Of a stretch of DNA of 64,000 bases, positions 24,001 through 34,307 are shown piece by piece. The DNA comes from Onchidella celtica (lineage: Eukaryota > Mollusca > Gastropoda > Systellommatophora > Onchidiidae). The notes under the pieces were generated by a model. It searched no databases. It was not told where the DNA came from and was given only the letters and a program-made list of their open reading frames with translations. The DNA lies in NCBI GenBank assembly GCA_963931925.1, contig OZ007570.1, positions 35,280,084 to 35,344,083 of the forward strand. Direction: 5' to 3'. Made by a program: the position numbers and the translations under genes. How positions within the stretch are numbered: the stretch's first letter is position 1; every line of letters begins with the position of its first letter.

Positions 24001-27000
24001 AGAGCCTCCGAGCTGTGTTTGGACCATCCCGCTCTGGCACTACGCCACTTCTTGCGTCAGATGGTTCAACACGCATTGTTGAATTGAATGCCATAATTCA
24101 GCGTTGGGCAGAACATTTCGGAGGTGTGCTAAATCGGCCATCAAATATAAATACTGAGTCCATTGACCGCCTCCCTCAGACTCCTATTAATGCAGCTCTT
24201 GCCAAGCCATTCACAGCAAATGAGACCCGAACTGCCACAAATCAGATGTCCTTTAACAAATCACCAGGCGTGGATTCAATTCCTGCTGAGGTGTATGCCT
24301 TCGGTGGAGAAAAGCTTATTGAAAGGTTGACCGAGTTGTTCAATCATATGTTGAAAGCAGGGAAGCTGCCACAGGACTTCAAAGATGCTTCAATCATCCA
24401 TCTGTACAAAAACAAAGGGGACAGCCAAGTCTGTGACAACCATCGGGGAATCTCTCTACTTTCAATTGCTGGCAAAATATTGGCAAGAATGCTTCTGAAT
24501 CGCCTTCTTGATCACCTCTCGTCAAATGACTTGCTTCCCGAGAGCCAATGTGGCTTTCGTAAAGAGAGGGGAACGGCGGATATGATTTTTGCTGCCAGAC
24601 AGATTCAGGAAAAATGCATGGAACAAAATAAAGCGCTGTATATCACATTTGTTGACCTCACAAAAGCATTTGACACAGTGTGTCGTGAAGGCCTCTGGAA
24701 AATCTTGGCGAAGTTTGGGTGTCCACCCGAATTCATCACAATAGTGCGCCAGTTTCATGATGGCATGCAAGCTGCAGTCAAAAGCAACGGCAGTGTTTCA
24801 GAGCCCTTTGCTGTCACAAATGGGGTAAAACAGGGTTGTGTCTTAGCCCCAACTCTGTTCAGCATCATGTTCTCTGCAATGCTACAAGAAGCCTTTAGCT
24901 CTCCTCCTCAAGGGGTAAGCATCAAGTACCGAACTGATGGCAGTCTATTCAACCTCAGGAGACTTCAGGCAAAAACCAAAACCAAAAGTACTCAAGTCTG
25001 TGACCTACTATTTGCTGATGATTGTGCACTTCTGGCACATGATGAGGATAGCATGCAAAACTGTGTTGATAAGTTCTCTAGTGCCTGTGACAACTTTGGC
25101 CTCACAATAAGCACAAAGAAGACGGAAGTGCTCCATCAGCCTACTCCAGACGACAAGTATCCTGTGACCCCAAATATCAAAGTCCATGACAGTCTTCTGA
25201 AGGTGTCGGAGAACTTCACCTATCTTGGCAGTACACTGTCTTCCGCGGCTCGTGTTGATACTGAAATTCTCTCAAGAATCAGCAAAGCCAGCTCTGCATT
25301 TGGCAGGCTTCGAAAGAGAGTATGGGATGTTGCCGGCATTCGCACAGACACTAAGCTGAAAGTGTACAATGCTGTGGTCCTTCCCACCCTACTCTATGGG
25401 GCTGAAACCTGGACAGTGTACCAATCGCATGCCAGAAAGCTAAATCACTTTCATCTGGCCTGCCTTAGAAAGATCCTAAGGATCAAATGGCAGGATAAAA
25501 TTCCAGACACTGAGGTCCTCAATCGTGCCAAGGAATTGAGCATCTTCTGCCACCTGAAAAAAATTCAGCTACGTTGGGCAGGACATGTTGTCAGAATGCC
25601 AGACTCCAGACTCCCTAAGCAAATCTTCTTCTCTGAGCTCTCCAATGGAACGAGGAATGTTGGGGCCCCAAAGAGACGTTACAAAGACACTCTCAAGCAA
25701 TCACTGAAGGCCTTTGCCATTGATGTGAGTGAGTGGGAAAAGCTCTCGCTTGATCGAGCAAATTGGAGGGCGGCCCTTACCAGAGGCAGCAAAGCATGGG
25801 AAGCTGACAGAGTCCAGCAGGCTATCAAAAAAAGAGAACGGCGCAAGAAAAGGCCCAGTGGTACTGAACCAACGGAGCACTCTTGTCATTTATGCGGAAA
25901 GGTCTGCAGGGCAAAAATAGGACTTATCAGTCACATGAGAAGCCATAAGTCATGAAAGAACAGTCTTTCCATTCTGTCCTCTGTGTCCTTTAGTTCTCTT
26001 TATTGTCCATGTGTTGAAATTCTCAACAATTTCTGTTCTTTATTCCTCTGGTGTTGTTAAGGTCATCATCATACCTGATGGACGAACTATTATTATTATT
26101 ATTACTTATAATGAGATGCAATAAGTTCTATTGCTAAATGAAAAGCCCATAATCAAGAATTTTCTGCATTTACATACTGTTTAACAAACATTTTTTTCCT
26201 TTTCCCAAGAGGTCAGCACTTTTTTAATCTCTAAGTCAGGCCATTCAGGTGTGTCACAAATCCCAGACTGGGAGATGTAATAAGTATGACAGGACAACAA
26301 TCACGAACAAACAAGTTTAACACTTAACCGAACAGCCCATCAGACTCACACATTTATTAACCATAATTATACATATAATAGCGCAATTACATACATTATA
26401 TTATTGAAATGCACTGCCGTACAACGGCCTTATTCTCACACACACTCTCCCTCGGATCCACAATCCGGTAGTTACTCCTAAAGGCACTTCGGCCTCAGCC
26501 TCTCCCCTCAGGGTCTTAACAACACATTAGTAATTTACTGGCACCGCAGTCTCTCAATATCACCTTCCTATTATCATACACCTTAGCACTCCCCTAGCAC
26601 CTCAGCAGGGCAATAACACATTATTATTTCCATAGCCATCAACATGGCAACAACATAATATCAGTTCACTAGCCTATCAACATGGCAACACTATAGTATC
26701 TCATTCACTCTCATATCTACGTCCCTGTCCGTGACCTGACTGCCACGACTTTATGTGCCTCTACTGTCCTACACTGACAGCCTCACTTCTGGCCTATGTG
26801 TGGCCGCCGGCCCTATGCTGGCCTATCTCCTGTGCTCATCGAGGTGGCTCTGCGGCCCGTCCCCGACACCTACAAGAATAACATTACATTGGTATAATAC
26901 CCTACCATTTCTATTCACTCCACCTCTCCTTACAATCCATGAAACGTACACACACTAGTTCACCTTTCACTCACCACACATCTTACGGTAACACACCTCC

Positions 27001-28411
27001 ATCGGAGTACACACTACTCACTCGCGCTACAAATCCATGAACTCACTTTCATCTATCGCTCATGGCGCACATTGCTATATCCAATATCAAGGACTTCCAC
27101 ATTCCTCACATATACTTATTCACATCATGGTAATAGACGAATATAATATAATACATCAATCATAATAATCAATCAACGTTCTACATACCAGTCATAACTG
27201 GAAAGACTCTCACTAGTCTTCTCGACTGCTTCCCCTTTATGTCCGCCCGATGGGCTTTTATTCACAGGTCCGATCCCTAGGACCTTCTAACTTGCAGTGA
27301 TAGTAATACCGCGCTTTCGCCTCCTTCAGACCCCGCCCCCACTACTCACAACAGCACGCTTAACTTGCTGTCTACTGTGAGCCTTTCTTACTCTACACCC
27401 GCTCTGTAGCAATCCCCTTAATTGCACTCACTCCACTCGTGACAAGGTGAACAAATTATTTTTTAAGCCAGGCTCTGAATTTACTAACCATATGTATCAC
27501 GATATTGCCTTCTCCGTCCTCCACTATGTGAAGGTTCCATGTCCTATGATGTTAGTTTTCTTGGCACATCTTTAGCAAGAGATTTGATTTCCAGCTCGTA
27601 GAATACTGAAAAGCGGTTTAATCTAAGCAACACAATATCTCTCTAGTTACCACATCAAATAAAGACAAAGACCAACAATAAAGTCAGTGATTTTCTCCCA
27701 GTTTTCCCTGATGAAAAACCTACCGACAGACGCCCTTATGCAGCATGCCCTAGTATTACATCAGAATTCATCATTGCAGACATCGCACAGTTTCTCAAAT
27801 ATACAGATGGCTCCTTTCTTCCCATTTCACATGCAGACGACAACCAGCATTAAAGTGAAAAGTTTCCCCAAGATTTTTCCCCTGTTCGAACTCCAGACCA
27901 TCAGTACTATTACTTGAGTATGACGAATAGTTACAATAACTGCATTGTAATAAACGTATCGGAAGATACCATTTTGTTAGACATAGTATGGGTGACAGAA
28001 TAGATAAACAGCAAAAATAGTGTGGACAAAAAAGTGAAAAAAAAATATATAGTCGCGGCAACCGAATAAACAAAACACGAGGAGCAGCCTTGCTATACAA
28101 TATATTGCCCTTCCGCAGGACCTGGTCTGCAATATGTAGGCCACAATATTGGCCTCGTGTACCTCGCATGTTGCGTGAGGAGGCCAATATAGTGGCCTCC
28201 CGCAGGACGAGGGTTAACCAGACTATTCTAAATGTCTTTAAATGGTCTCAGTAAAAACTGTTCACCCTTTCTCATCCATTTCACGATGCAAGGCAGCAGT
28301 GTCCCCAAACAAATGATTGCTGTCATCCATTGGTTGAAGCTCATCTGATGGAAACTTCACACTGCGATGACCAAATCTAATAGTTCTTGGATTGTCTGTT
28401 GCAGCCATCAT
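15023..28411 (-). CDS. Phytanoyl-CoA dioxygenase (PhyH) family protein, 9 coding exons
   Basis: Nine exons on the minus strand join in frame to 323 codons: 28411-28266, 21392-21227, 20688-20631, 19978-19915, 19263-19108, 18540-18482, 18217-18112, 16919-16860, 15179-15023. All introns are GT..AG. The protein is a Fe(II)/2-oxoglutarate oxygenase: the iron triad is H156-V-D158 (in GAHVDNVYMSRGS) and H255 (TVHMSTTN), with R266 in FARISCDTR as the 2-oxoglutarate anchor. PhyH relatives hydroxylate lipids and other small molecules; the substrate here is unknown. No clear peroxisomal PTS2 or C-terminal SKL is seen (it ends EEWGI). A 3' splice site just before the start Met implies an upstream non-coding exon. 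Intron 1 is swollen to 6.9 kb by nested transposons. Confidence 0.88.
16005..16253 (-). mobile_element. tRNA-derived SINE, copy 2
   Basis: Reverse complement of the 9343 SINE: the head shows GGTGGTCTAGAGACAGGG (A box) and GGGTTCAAATCCC (B box, closer to consensus than copy 1). A body with the shared segment on GGGCCC and the CTCGGATAAGGAC core follows. It is truncated before the tail. It lies in the last intron of the PhyH gene, in the same direction as that gene. Confidence 0.8.
17513..17944 (+). mobile_element. Inverted-repeat element with THAP-like coding relic
   Basis: A 19-bp terminal inverted repeat, CTATAGGCAGAATGYGCAT, bounds 432 bp (17513-17531 and 17926-17944). Inside, from the ATG at 17628, a short frame reads MPDGCIVVDCYDRGGKDGS and continues through VRFPTI and NKGKEVKELT. 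The C-x4-C spacing followed by a basic/FP block resembles the start of a THAP zinc finger, the DNA-binding domain of P-element-type and some other transposases. That link is inference. The element lies in an intron of the PhyH gene. Confidence 0.6.
19317..19385. repeat. (AAT)n-rich microsatellite
   Basis: Imperfect ATA/AAT repeats in the PhyH intron between the 19978-19915 and 19263-19108 exons. No neighbouring element sequence is recognised. Confidence 0.7.
21881..26102 (+). mobile_element. Full-length APE-type LINE, RTE-like, intact
   Basis: A 4.2-kb non-LTR retrotransposon flanked by a 12-bp target duplication TACTTAYAATGA (21869-21880 and 26103-26114, one mismatch). It has a 5' region of about 850 bp, one long ORF, a short 3' UTR and an (ATT)n tail. 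The single-ORF layout and short 3' end fit RTE-like elements, but the C-terminal zinc finger is less typical, so clade assignment is tentative. A 99%-identical truncated copy at 41909-42426 shows that this family has moved recently. Confidence 0.88.
22728..25955 (+). CDS. LINE ORF: endonuclease, reverse transcriptase, C2H2 finger
   Basis: An uninterrupted frame of 1075 codons. The N-terminal AP-type endonuclease has WNIRTL (N22), LSETRL (E56), ISAYAP, GDFNARVG (D167, N169) and TDHRL (D262, H263). The reverse transcriptase has PGVDSIPAEVY, HRGISLLS, QCGFRKERGTADMI, FVDLTKAFDT, GVKQGCVLAPTLF and the catalytic FADD at 762-765. Next comes a conserved post-RT region with GAETWT and LRWAGHVVRM. The protein ends in a C2H2 finger (CHLCGKVC.. 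HMRSH). All catalytic residues are present, so the protein may be functional. Several Met codons near 22728 could be the start; I take the first in-frame one. Confidence 0.9.
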   Translation: MGIPFCGRNKKKFSLLRLGAWNIRTLQDNSNNPERRTALIAIELSRYNLDIVALSETRLPDSGQLKELSGGYTFFWKGKGAVEPRQHGVGFAIKNDLVRNLQSMPIEINDRLMTLRIPVGKSQSATLISAYAPTMTNPDEAKDKFYSDLESVICSVPAADKLILLGDFNARVGSEISAWPNVLGPHGVGSCNNNGLRLLTLCAEFGLFITNTNFSLPVRNRTSWMHPRSKHWHLIDYVIVRKTDRKDVLVTKAMCGAECGTDHRLIVCKLRLTLRPNRRPQGKAPPKRLNVSKLCSAEKQSELSSELSSKLDCVTFDPENIEQSWTDLNTTVHSCASSTVGFPVRKHQDWFNDNDNEIKVLIKEKNSLIQAHCSDPSSTAKADALRACKGVLQKKLRKMKNDWLEERVRETQKYADTNNTRKFFESLRAVFGPSRSGTTPLLASDGSTRIVELNAIIQRWAEHFGGVLNRPSNINTESIDRLPQTPINAALAKPFTANETRTATNQMSFNKSPGVDSIPAEVYAFGGEKLIERLTELFNHMLKAGKLPQDFKDASIIHLYKNKGDSQVCDNHRGISLLSIAGKILARMLLNRLLDHLSSNDLLPESQCGFRKERGTADMIFAARQIQEKCMEQNKALYITFVDLTKAFDTVCREGLWKILAKFGCPPEFITIVRQFHDGMQAAVKSNGSVSEPFAVTNGVKQGCVLAPTLFSIMFSAMLQEAFSSPPQGVSIKYRTDGSLFNLRRLQAKTKTKSTQVCDLLFADDCALLAHDEDSMQNCVDKFSSACDNFGLTISTKKTEVLHQPTPDDKYPVTPNIKVHDSLLKVSENFTYLGSTLSSAARVDTEILSRISKASSAFGRLRKRVWDVAGIRTDTKLKVYNAVVLPTLLYGAETWTVYQSHARKLNHFHLACLRKILRIKWQDKIPDTEVLNRAKELSIFCHLKKIQLRWAGHVVRMPDSRLPKQIFFSELSNGTRNVGAPKRRYKDTLKQSLKAFAIDVSEWEKLSLDRANWRAALTRGSKAWEADRVQQAIKKRERRKKRPSGTEPTEHSCHLCGKVCRAKIGLISHMRSHKS
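26252..27444. mobile_element. Solo LTR (retrotransposon fossil)
   Basis: A 1193-bp block starting TGTCAC and ending GTGACA, flanked by a 5-bp duplication AGGTG (26247-26251 and 27445-27449). The related element at 10931 has the uninterrupted site, so the insert boundaries are exact. TG..CA ends and a 5-bp duplication fit an LTR retrotransposon left as a single LTR by recombination; there is no internal region. The family is not identifiable from the LTR alone. The intact target duplication suggests moderate or young age. Confidence 0.75.
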
Positions 28412-29212
28412 AACTTTTCAAAATGCAGCCTGTAGATTCTGGGGACAAAAAAAAAAAAAAAATTTTTATTACAGCAAAAGATAAAACAGGAAAGATCTCT
28501 TCAGTGGACCTGATGATTATCACTATATAATGTCAGTGATTAAACTTGAGTGTCCTTATCATAAAAGTTTAAGTTAAAATCAGTAGTAGCAACATCATCA
28601 ACAAACTAATATTGACTGATATAATTTGATAATTTATCAGTAGTCACTTCGTTTTGATGGATTTCTTATAAATGGATAGGAGAGGTATTAATTTCACGAA
28701 ATAAAAACAAATAAATAATAATCTGACTTGAATAAAAAGCAGAGCTATTTAACACTTTGACATTTCTTGGTCAACATAAAGGAAAACACTAATTGCAATT
28801 TTGCATTTTATTTTTAGCTACCTAAAATAAAATTTCAAAAGTTCAAAGTGGGTAGTCTTTTCTTGTCTTTTTTTGTTAGGGTAACAAAATCTGGCAAAAT
28901 AAGGATTTGAACTCTTTTTTATTTAAAAAATTTTATTGATAGTGGTATGCTTGTTTTATAAGGAAACAGCCTGTCTGTCAAGATCTATTTATTTCTTGTT
29001 TGAGGTTTTGCAGCATACAAGTATCCTATAGAACCTTTTCTTTTTGTCACACTGTGACTCTGCTTTTATTAGGTCAAAACATAAATCAATGAATAGTGTG
29101 AATAATGTGATAATAATCATATTGTTGTAATAATAATAATAATGGAAACATCACAAACAATAGTATTCCAACTTGTGTAGTTCATTTGGTTTTCCCTCTA
29201 TAAAATTATTGA

Positions 29213-29525
29213 TGCCCACTATGATATGATATGATATGATATATTTCGGGCTTTTTAGGCCTTTTGGCCTTTTGTCCGATCTTTTGATCGTTACTATTCT
29301 ATTCTATACATTGTGATCTCCCCTGACTAAGTTCAAACTTGGTACATTCTATTCTTCCAGTGGGTATCTAGTCTGTTCTTAAAGCTGTTAAGTGTTGGTG
29401 CATTCACAGTGTCAGCTGGCAGATTGTTCCATGTGTCCGTGGTCCTAATTGGAAAGAAGCCCTGTCGGATTCCTGTGTTGACTCTGTTCTTTTTGAGTTT
29501 ATAGATGTGAACTCTATGTCGGATA
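29213..29525 (-). mobile_element. LINE 3' end, CR1-group type, tail (ATATC)n
   Basis: On the minus strand a short frame reads FFPIRTTDTWNNLP then VNAPTLNSFKNRLDTHW. This motif ends the RT ORF of many CR1-group LINEs. A short 3' UTR follows, with GGCC/AAGG-rich palindromic DNA and a GATAT repeat at about 29219-29241. The 5' side is truncated. It lies upstream of the first coding exon of the PhyH gene. Confidence 0.75.
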
Positions 29526-29745
29526 ATTCACAATATCTAAAACTAGGTCACAAACTTGAAAGAAAAACACAATATATAACGCTAATTATATTATTACCAC
29601 ACTGCTAAAGGTCAGTGTTTTAGTAACCTATGCATTCTGGTATCCATAAAATTGAAAGAAAACATTTGAAAATGTGGATTACTGCACCATATTTCTAGGA
29701 ATGGATGTGTTTAATTTCCGGTCATGGTACCAAAGTACCACTTCA

Positions 29746-30347
29746 TTATTAATAGCTCCATGACTTCAATACTTCGTAATAATATTCAACTAATATAAAT
29801 TGTAAATTCCTAGATCTATAGCTGTCACGAAACAATCACAATGAAAGCTTGGGATTTTCAGTATCGGCCAGTCTATTGCTACGTTACTACTCTTCAAAAT
29901 ATTTTGCAGCTTCGGCCGGTATAAAACAAACACGCGTAAGCTTAATTTATATTGCCTGCTTAATTTGAAAGTTTTACCTATCACATATAAAATAAACGAT
30001 CCATGAAGCCCAACTGTGAACAGCTCCTTCGCGCTGGGTGTCTTGTGCTTCTCTGTACAATGCTAGCCTAGGTCCAAATCTAGGCGACTACACATTTGAT
30101 GTTACCTTGACCCGACACCGTTATCAAAATTTTGGGTCGGGTCAAAAGATTCGCAAGCATTGTCGATATCAGCAGCGTCTACATAGAATTATTTTGCACC
30201 GGAACAAAGAAGTTTTACACTATAGCTTAAAATACCTCTTGAACCGCCTGGTGGCAGCTGCTGTTTATTTTCATCTTTTTGTTCCTCAGACACGAACATG
30301 AATTGTAAAGCGCAAATTATATGATAAGGCCATGGAGCTATTAATAA
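29746..30347. mobile_element. Inverted-repeat element with inner hairpins
   Basis: A perfect 17-bp inverted repeat: TTATTAATAGCTCCATG at 29746-29762 and CATGGAGCTATTAATAA at 30331-30347. The right arm also begins a local palindrome extending to about 30375. Inside, TTGACCCGAC (30108-30117) faces GTCGGGTCAA (30136-30145), a second hairpin. No coding frame is recognised. It resembles a non-autonomous DNA transposon. Confidence 0.6.
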
Positions 30348-30975
30348 CTAATATTGTTATTAGTACCTCCATGGATAAGGCTGAGCTCGTCTTTGTGAAC
30401 TCGTGCTTGCAATAAATACGGAGTATGTGGTATTGAGGCTGAGAGGTGAAAGTGTGTCGTGTAATTAATTTTTTTTTTGTTCTAGCGAGAACACATTTTT
30501 TTAACGCGTCTGCTCTAGGTACCGTAAATAGAGATTAGGATCTACCCCCCCCCCCCCTACTTACTGGCTTTCACTCCCCGCCAGCAAAGCGGAAATCTCA
30601 GCAGATCCAAATTACTGGTTTCTAAATTACGTACGGTAGCCTATAAAATGCAGAGTAATCAGCCAGTAGGTTAATGGCTAGGAAAAACGTATAGGCTAGT
30701 ATTCCTAAGAGAAACGAAACACGAACAGTGTAGGTCTGTACTGTTCTCCCCATCATGTATGCCTAACCTCTTCATTAATCAAACATGAGTCCTTGATAGC
30801 CTAACAATATTGTTGACTGAAAATATTCATGAACAGAGGCTTACACATGTATTTGTTACATAAATGAAAACCTCTGGAATTATGAGAATTATAATGGCGC
30901 AATGAGGGTGGATAAAAACGATTATTATGACCAGATATCTCTTTTAGGTTAAGGAAAACGTTCCCCCTTGTATTT

Positions 30976-31060
30976 CTAATAATAATAATAATAATAATAA
31001 ATTACATTTATATAGCGCATTTCCAATAAATGCTCAATGCGCTTTACAAGTAATAAAAAC
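30976..31060 (-). repeat. LINE/SINE 3' tail with (AAT)n
   Basis: (AAT)n followed by TTTATATAGCGCATTTCC and CAATGCGCTTTACAAG, nearly the same as the 3' end of the CR1-like LINE at 11765. A truncated tail insertion; C-rich and CT-rich simple sequence follows to 31130. Confidence 0.65.
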
Positions 31061-31604
31061 TCATTCCTCTCTCTCCCACACTCCCTCTCCCCCCCCCCCC
31101 TCTCTCTAAGTGCCCCTCATATCCCCTCCCTCCCCACGACTCATCATCTACAGGTGTGAAGACATTTCAAGACAACAATATAAAAAAAAAAGTTGATGAA
31201 AAATTAAAAAGGGCAGTTACTCATGGATTGAAGGATCAACGGAAAAACATCATTCCTGCTCAAATGGGAGGCTACTCCAATCAATAGAGCAGGAAAATGG
31301 CTGCGAAATCATGTGTTGGTAACCTTGTGAAGCCATTTCTGCGGATTCGTCATAGATCTGTTACATTTGGTATGTGTGCTTTTGCATTTTGAAAATTAAA
31401 TTTTTGGCAGGAGTTCCATTTAAAGCACCCAGCAAGGACATTTCAAGGCCCCGATTCTTGGAGTGTCCATGCATGGGGGGTCACAATGGAGCAGAGTTAC
31501 TTAGAGTAGTCTAGATCTAGATAGACTAGATCTAGATTCTAGAGGAGATAGTATATCTGACTCTGTTCCTGTAGATGTCTAGTCTAGCTGTTGATCCAGA
31601 TCTA

Positions 31605-31809
31605 GGGACTCCTTAAGAGTTGCGGTCCCTAAACTCTTAAGGAGTGCCGTCAGATTGATATGTAACGACGTGAGGGTCTAGTCAGTTTGTATCATCGAGG
31701 CCGTAGGCCGATGTTCGTCTGGGCAGTAGTCAGATTGACATATCAGGGAAAGCCGACGGGAACTAAATAATAGAATTTAAAATAGGGACCGCAACTCTTA
31801 AGGAGTGCC
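31605..31809. mobile_element. Small fold-back element, about 205 bp
   Basis: A terminal inverted repeat of about 26 bp: GGGACTCCTTAAGAGTTGCG on the left (31605 on) and its inverse on the right (31784-31809). A third, partial arm lies just inside the left end (AACTCTTAAGGAGTGCC at 31632), so the left end can fold on itself. It is surrounded by AGATCT/TCTAGA-rich low-complexity DNA (31500-31870). Confidence 0.65.
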
Positions 31810-31869
31810 CAGATCTAGATGTAGATCCAAAATCTCGACTAGATGTAGATCTAGATCTAGATGTAAATT

Positions 31870-33240
31870 TAAGTGAATGTTTCTATAATTATAAAATGCG
31901 TGGCTTGGCGATTAACTCTCAGTCTCGCTCTCATGTAGATTACACATCATCAGTGGGCAGTTGGAACCTCGTTGGGGGACCGTAGTATTTTACATTGAAA
32001 GCATTAGCTGAGCAGTGAACATGACTCAGTATTTTCCCTATTTATTATATAATAATGGAGCTTGGGCCCAACTTTGTTCCCGCAAAGGCTTTTTTACTAC
32101 GCAACGTAGAGAAATGAAACTTGGCACATGTATGTAAAATTTATTAAGCCTGTACGTGTCGAGCTCATTTTTTCCCGAAACTCTTTAATTTTCCCAGAAA
32201 TTCAGTTATAATTATCAGTTATCAATTCATGATTGCGAATACGACGTGATAATGTACTTCCGTCAATTTCGTCATTTCCGCCTCTTACCGGAAATGTAAA
32301 CTAGAGTTCACGATCCAGCCACGCCAAGAAAACTTTGATACCGAGTATATTGTTATACAGATGAGATGGGTGCCATTCATTCATACCAAGAAAACTGTGT
32401 AGAAATATTTAGAGTGTGCTTCAAACTCGGGAGGAAATATTTTTATTATAGACTAGATCTCGGAGTGTCAGTCTTAGTAAACAGACGAATCAACTCCATG
32501 AGAAGAAGAAGAAGAAGAAAACTTTGTCGAAAGGCTAGATCTAGGCCTCTCACGCCTCGAGGGTCGAACTAGAGCTAATGCTCAAAGTAGTCAAAGAAAG
32601 GAAAATGTAGATCTAATAATAATATTTTTAAAAATCACGTGGTTTTTAATAAGACCTACTGCCGCTCACACAGCTCGGGTTTGCGTGACATTTTACATGT
32701 GCCCTCCCTTCGACCCCCAAAAGGTTCTTTTTCAGATTTGGAGTCTTGAAAAGGTGAGGAAGTATTTTTTTGAGTTTGGGGTTGCTTTATGCCGCTAATT
32801 GACTACCTCCGATTCTTCATTTTTATGAACACATGGACCCATGAAAAATTCTCGGTGCGCACTACTGTGCACTGCATACTACTGTGATACTATCCTATCT
32901 ATCTATTGATCGCCGATTTTATGTGGATGACCCAAAGTGTCTCGACATCAATGTCTTTGTGCTGATTCATTTCGGTCTGGACTGGTGAGCTTTGTTTTTT
33001 ACCATTCGAAGAATGGGACAGTTACTAGTCTTAATAATTAGACTAAGATCCCCCAAACACTGTAAATCTGTTTCCAAGATCAAGAACGATCAGTCCTTGG
33101 CAAAGTCTATGCTTGTCAGAGTTTCTCTTAATGCAGTGATCAACAATGAACAGACAAATATATTATAGTTATAGGCCTATATAATTATAAATTTCATTAT
33201 TGATAGCTACGGTGCAGAGGAACTTATTACATATTTGGTT
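31870..33240. other. Non-genic interval
   Basis: No gene, repeat family or structured element is recognised. Scattered TAGATC-type simple sequence continues to about 32620. A short Arg-rich frame ends at 32572 in a run of AGA codons and is probably simple sequence. Confidence 0.4.
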
Positions 33241-33242
33241 AT

Positions 33243-34259
33243 GGAAGGTCTTCCGCCCGTCCGCGCCAGTTAAGAAAACAACTACCCCAGCCCCTTTTCG
33301 CCTGATTAGTCAATGTGACTACCGCCTATTGATACGAACTGACTAGACCCTCATGCCCCCAGGTCCATCTGACCATTCCATGGGATTGTGTTGTGAGTTT
33401 AAATTGATAACAGTGACAATGTGTAACCGTGGGCTTTACTTAACCCATACCCTGCGCGCTACCCGTAAAGCCCGCTGCCCCGTCAGTGACCTTACTCACG
33501 GAGAATCTTATCTGGGGTCACTGACCCGTGCCGCTAGACGATGACCACATACACTGTCCACGTGGTTCGGTTTTTATTGATCGGTATGAAAACATTCACT
33601 GCTATGCCTTATCACGCTTGATAATGAATTAACCAGCAAAACTTTAGTCTGTCAGTCTCTAACCAATGATCTGACTTATGATTCCAAACTGACAGCTGTA
33701 GTTTTCGTGAGAACGAAGCATGGATAACTAGCCACGCCCTCCCAAGCCCTACACAAATGGTTTCATCCTGATTGACACATACTAATAAACCAATGTGGGC
33801 ATTTGGGGCAAAGATTATTTCAGAGCTTGTTTCTGATTGGTTCTTAGATACAGACAACTCCAGATGGTGATCAGCTTGTGAGAAAATGAAATAATATTGC
33901 AAATTTGTTGAGCAACAGTTCGCATGTCGATGTTACATCTTTTGAAAGTGTGGGGAGAGCCTTTGAAAGCTTAGTCTTTGTGATTCCGACCAGTGGTTCA
34001 CTGGTTAACATGTCCATGCCACAATGCGTTTGATTTAGAAGAGATACAGTGAACAATAACACGGTGGTTACGAATCAAAAAGGTCAGTGAACCGACGCCT
34101 GAAAATAGGGCTTGCGCATGGCGCGGTCAGCTTGACTGGGGCGACTTTTGCCGCCCGTGCGGCGTGAGCGCTTGCAAGTCAATACCGACTATTGCCGCCC
34201 CGCGCAGGGTGAGGGTTAATAGCGGTAAAAATTATGGCGCGGACGGGCAGAAGACCTCC
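33243..34259. mobile_element. Inverted-repeat element carrying a nested TTAA element
   Basis: The left end GGAAGGTCTTCCGCCCGTCC (33243 on) is matched inversely at 34236-34259 (GGCGCGGACGGGCAGAAGAC...). The 140-bp left part (33243-33380) recurs as a direct copy at 34308-34446 with a few differences. The middle is interrupted by a separate TTAA-bounded element at 33440-34219. Without it the outer element would be about 240 bp. Confidence 0.6.
33440..34219. mobile_element. piggyBac-type miniature element, 780 bp
   Basis: TTAA at 33440-33443 and 34216-34219, with inverted ends CCCATACCCTGCGCG and CCCTCACCCTGCGCG just inside. TTAA plus CCC ends again point to piggyBac. The internal sequence differs from the 1.13-kb family at 10931 and 21654. 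A GTCAGTGACC/GGTCACTGAC hairpin lies near the left end (33482-33525). No ORF of note. Confidence 0.65.
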
Positions 34260-34307
34260 CTTTGGTTACATCATGGAAGTAATATCACCTTACCAGAATG
34301 TTCAAAC

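Larger units (their letters stand above)
21654..28217. mobile_element. piggyBac-type non-autonomous element, copy 2, with two inserts
   Basis: TTAA at 21654-21657 and 28214-28217, ends CCCTCGTCCCCCATTGAG and the inverse CCCTCGTCCTGCGGGAGG. It aligns in order with the element at 10931-14495, which gives empty-site views of both inserts: a LINE at 21881-26102 and a solo LTR at 26252-27444. Removing them leaves about 1.13 kb. The right end keeps the same GGAGGCCA/TGGCCTCC hairpin. It lies in intron 1 of the PhyH gene. Confidence 0.88.

Noticed and set aside
23567-25889. Short minus-strand frames across the LINE
   Set aside because: Shadows of the 1075-codon ORF; no motif of their own.
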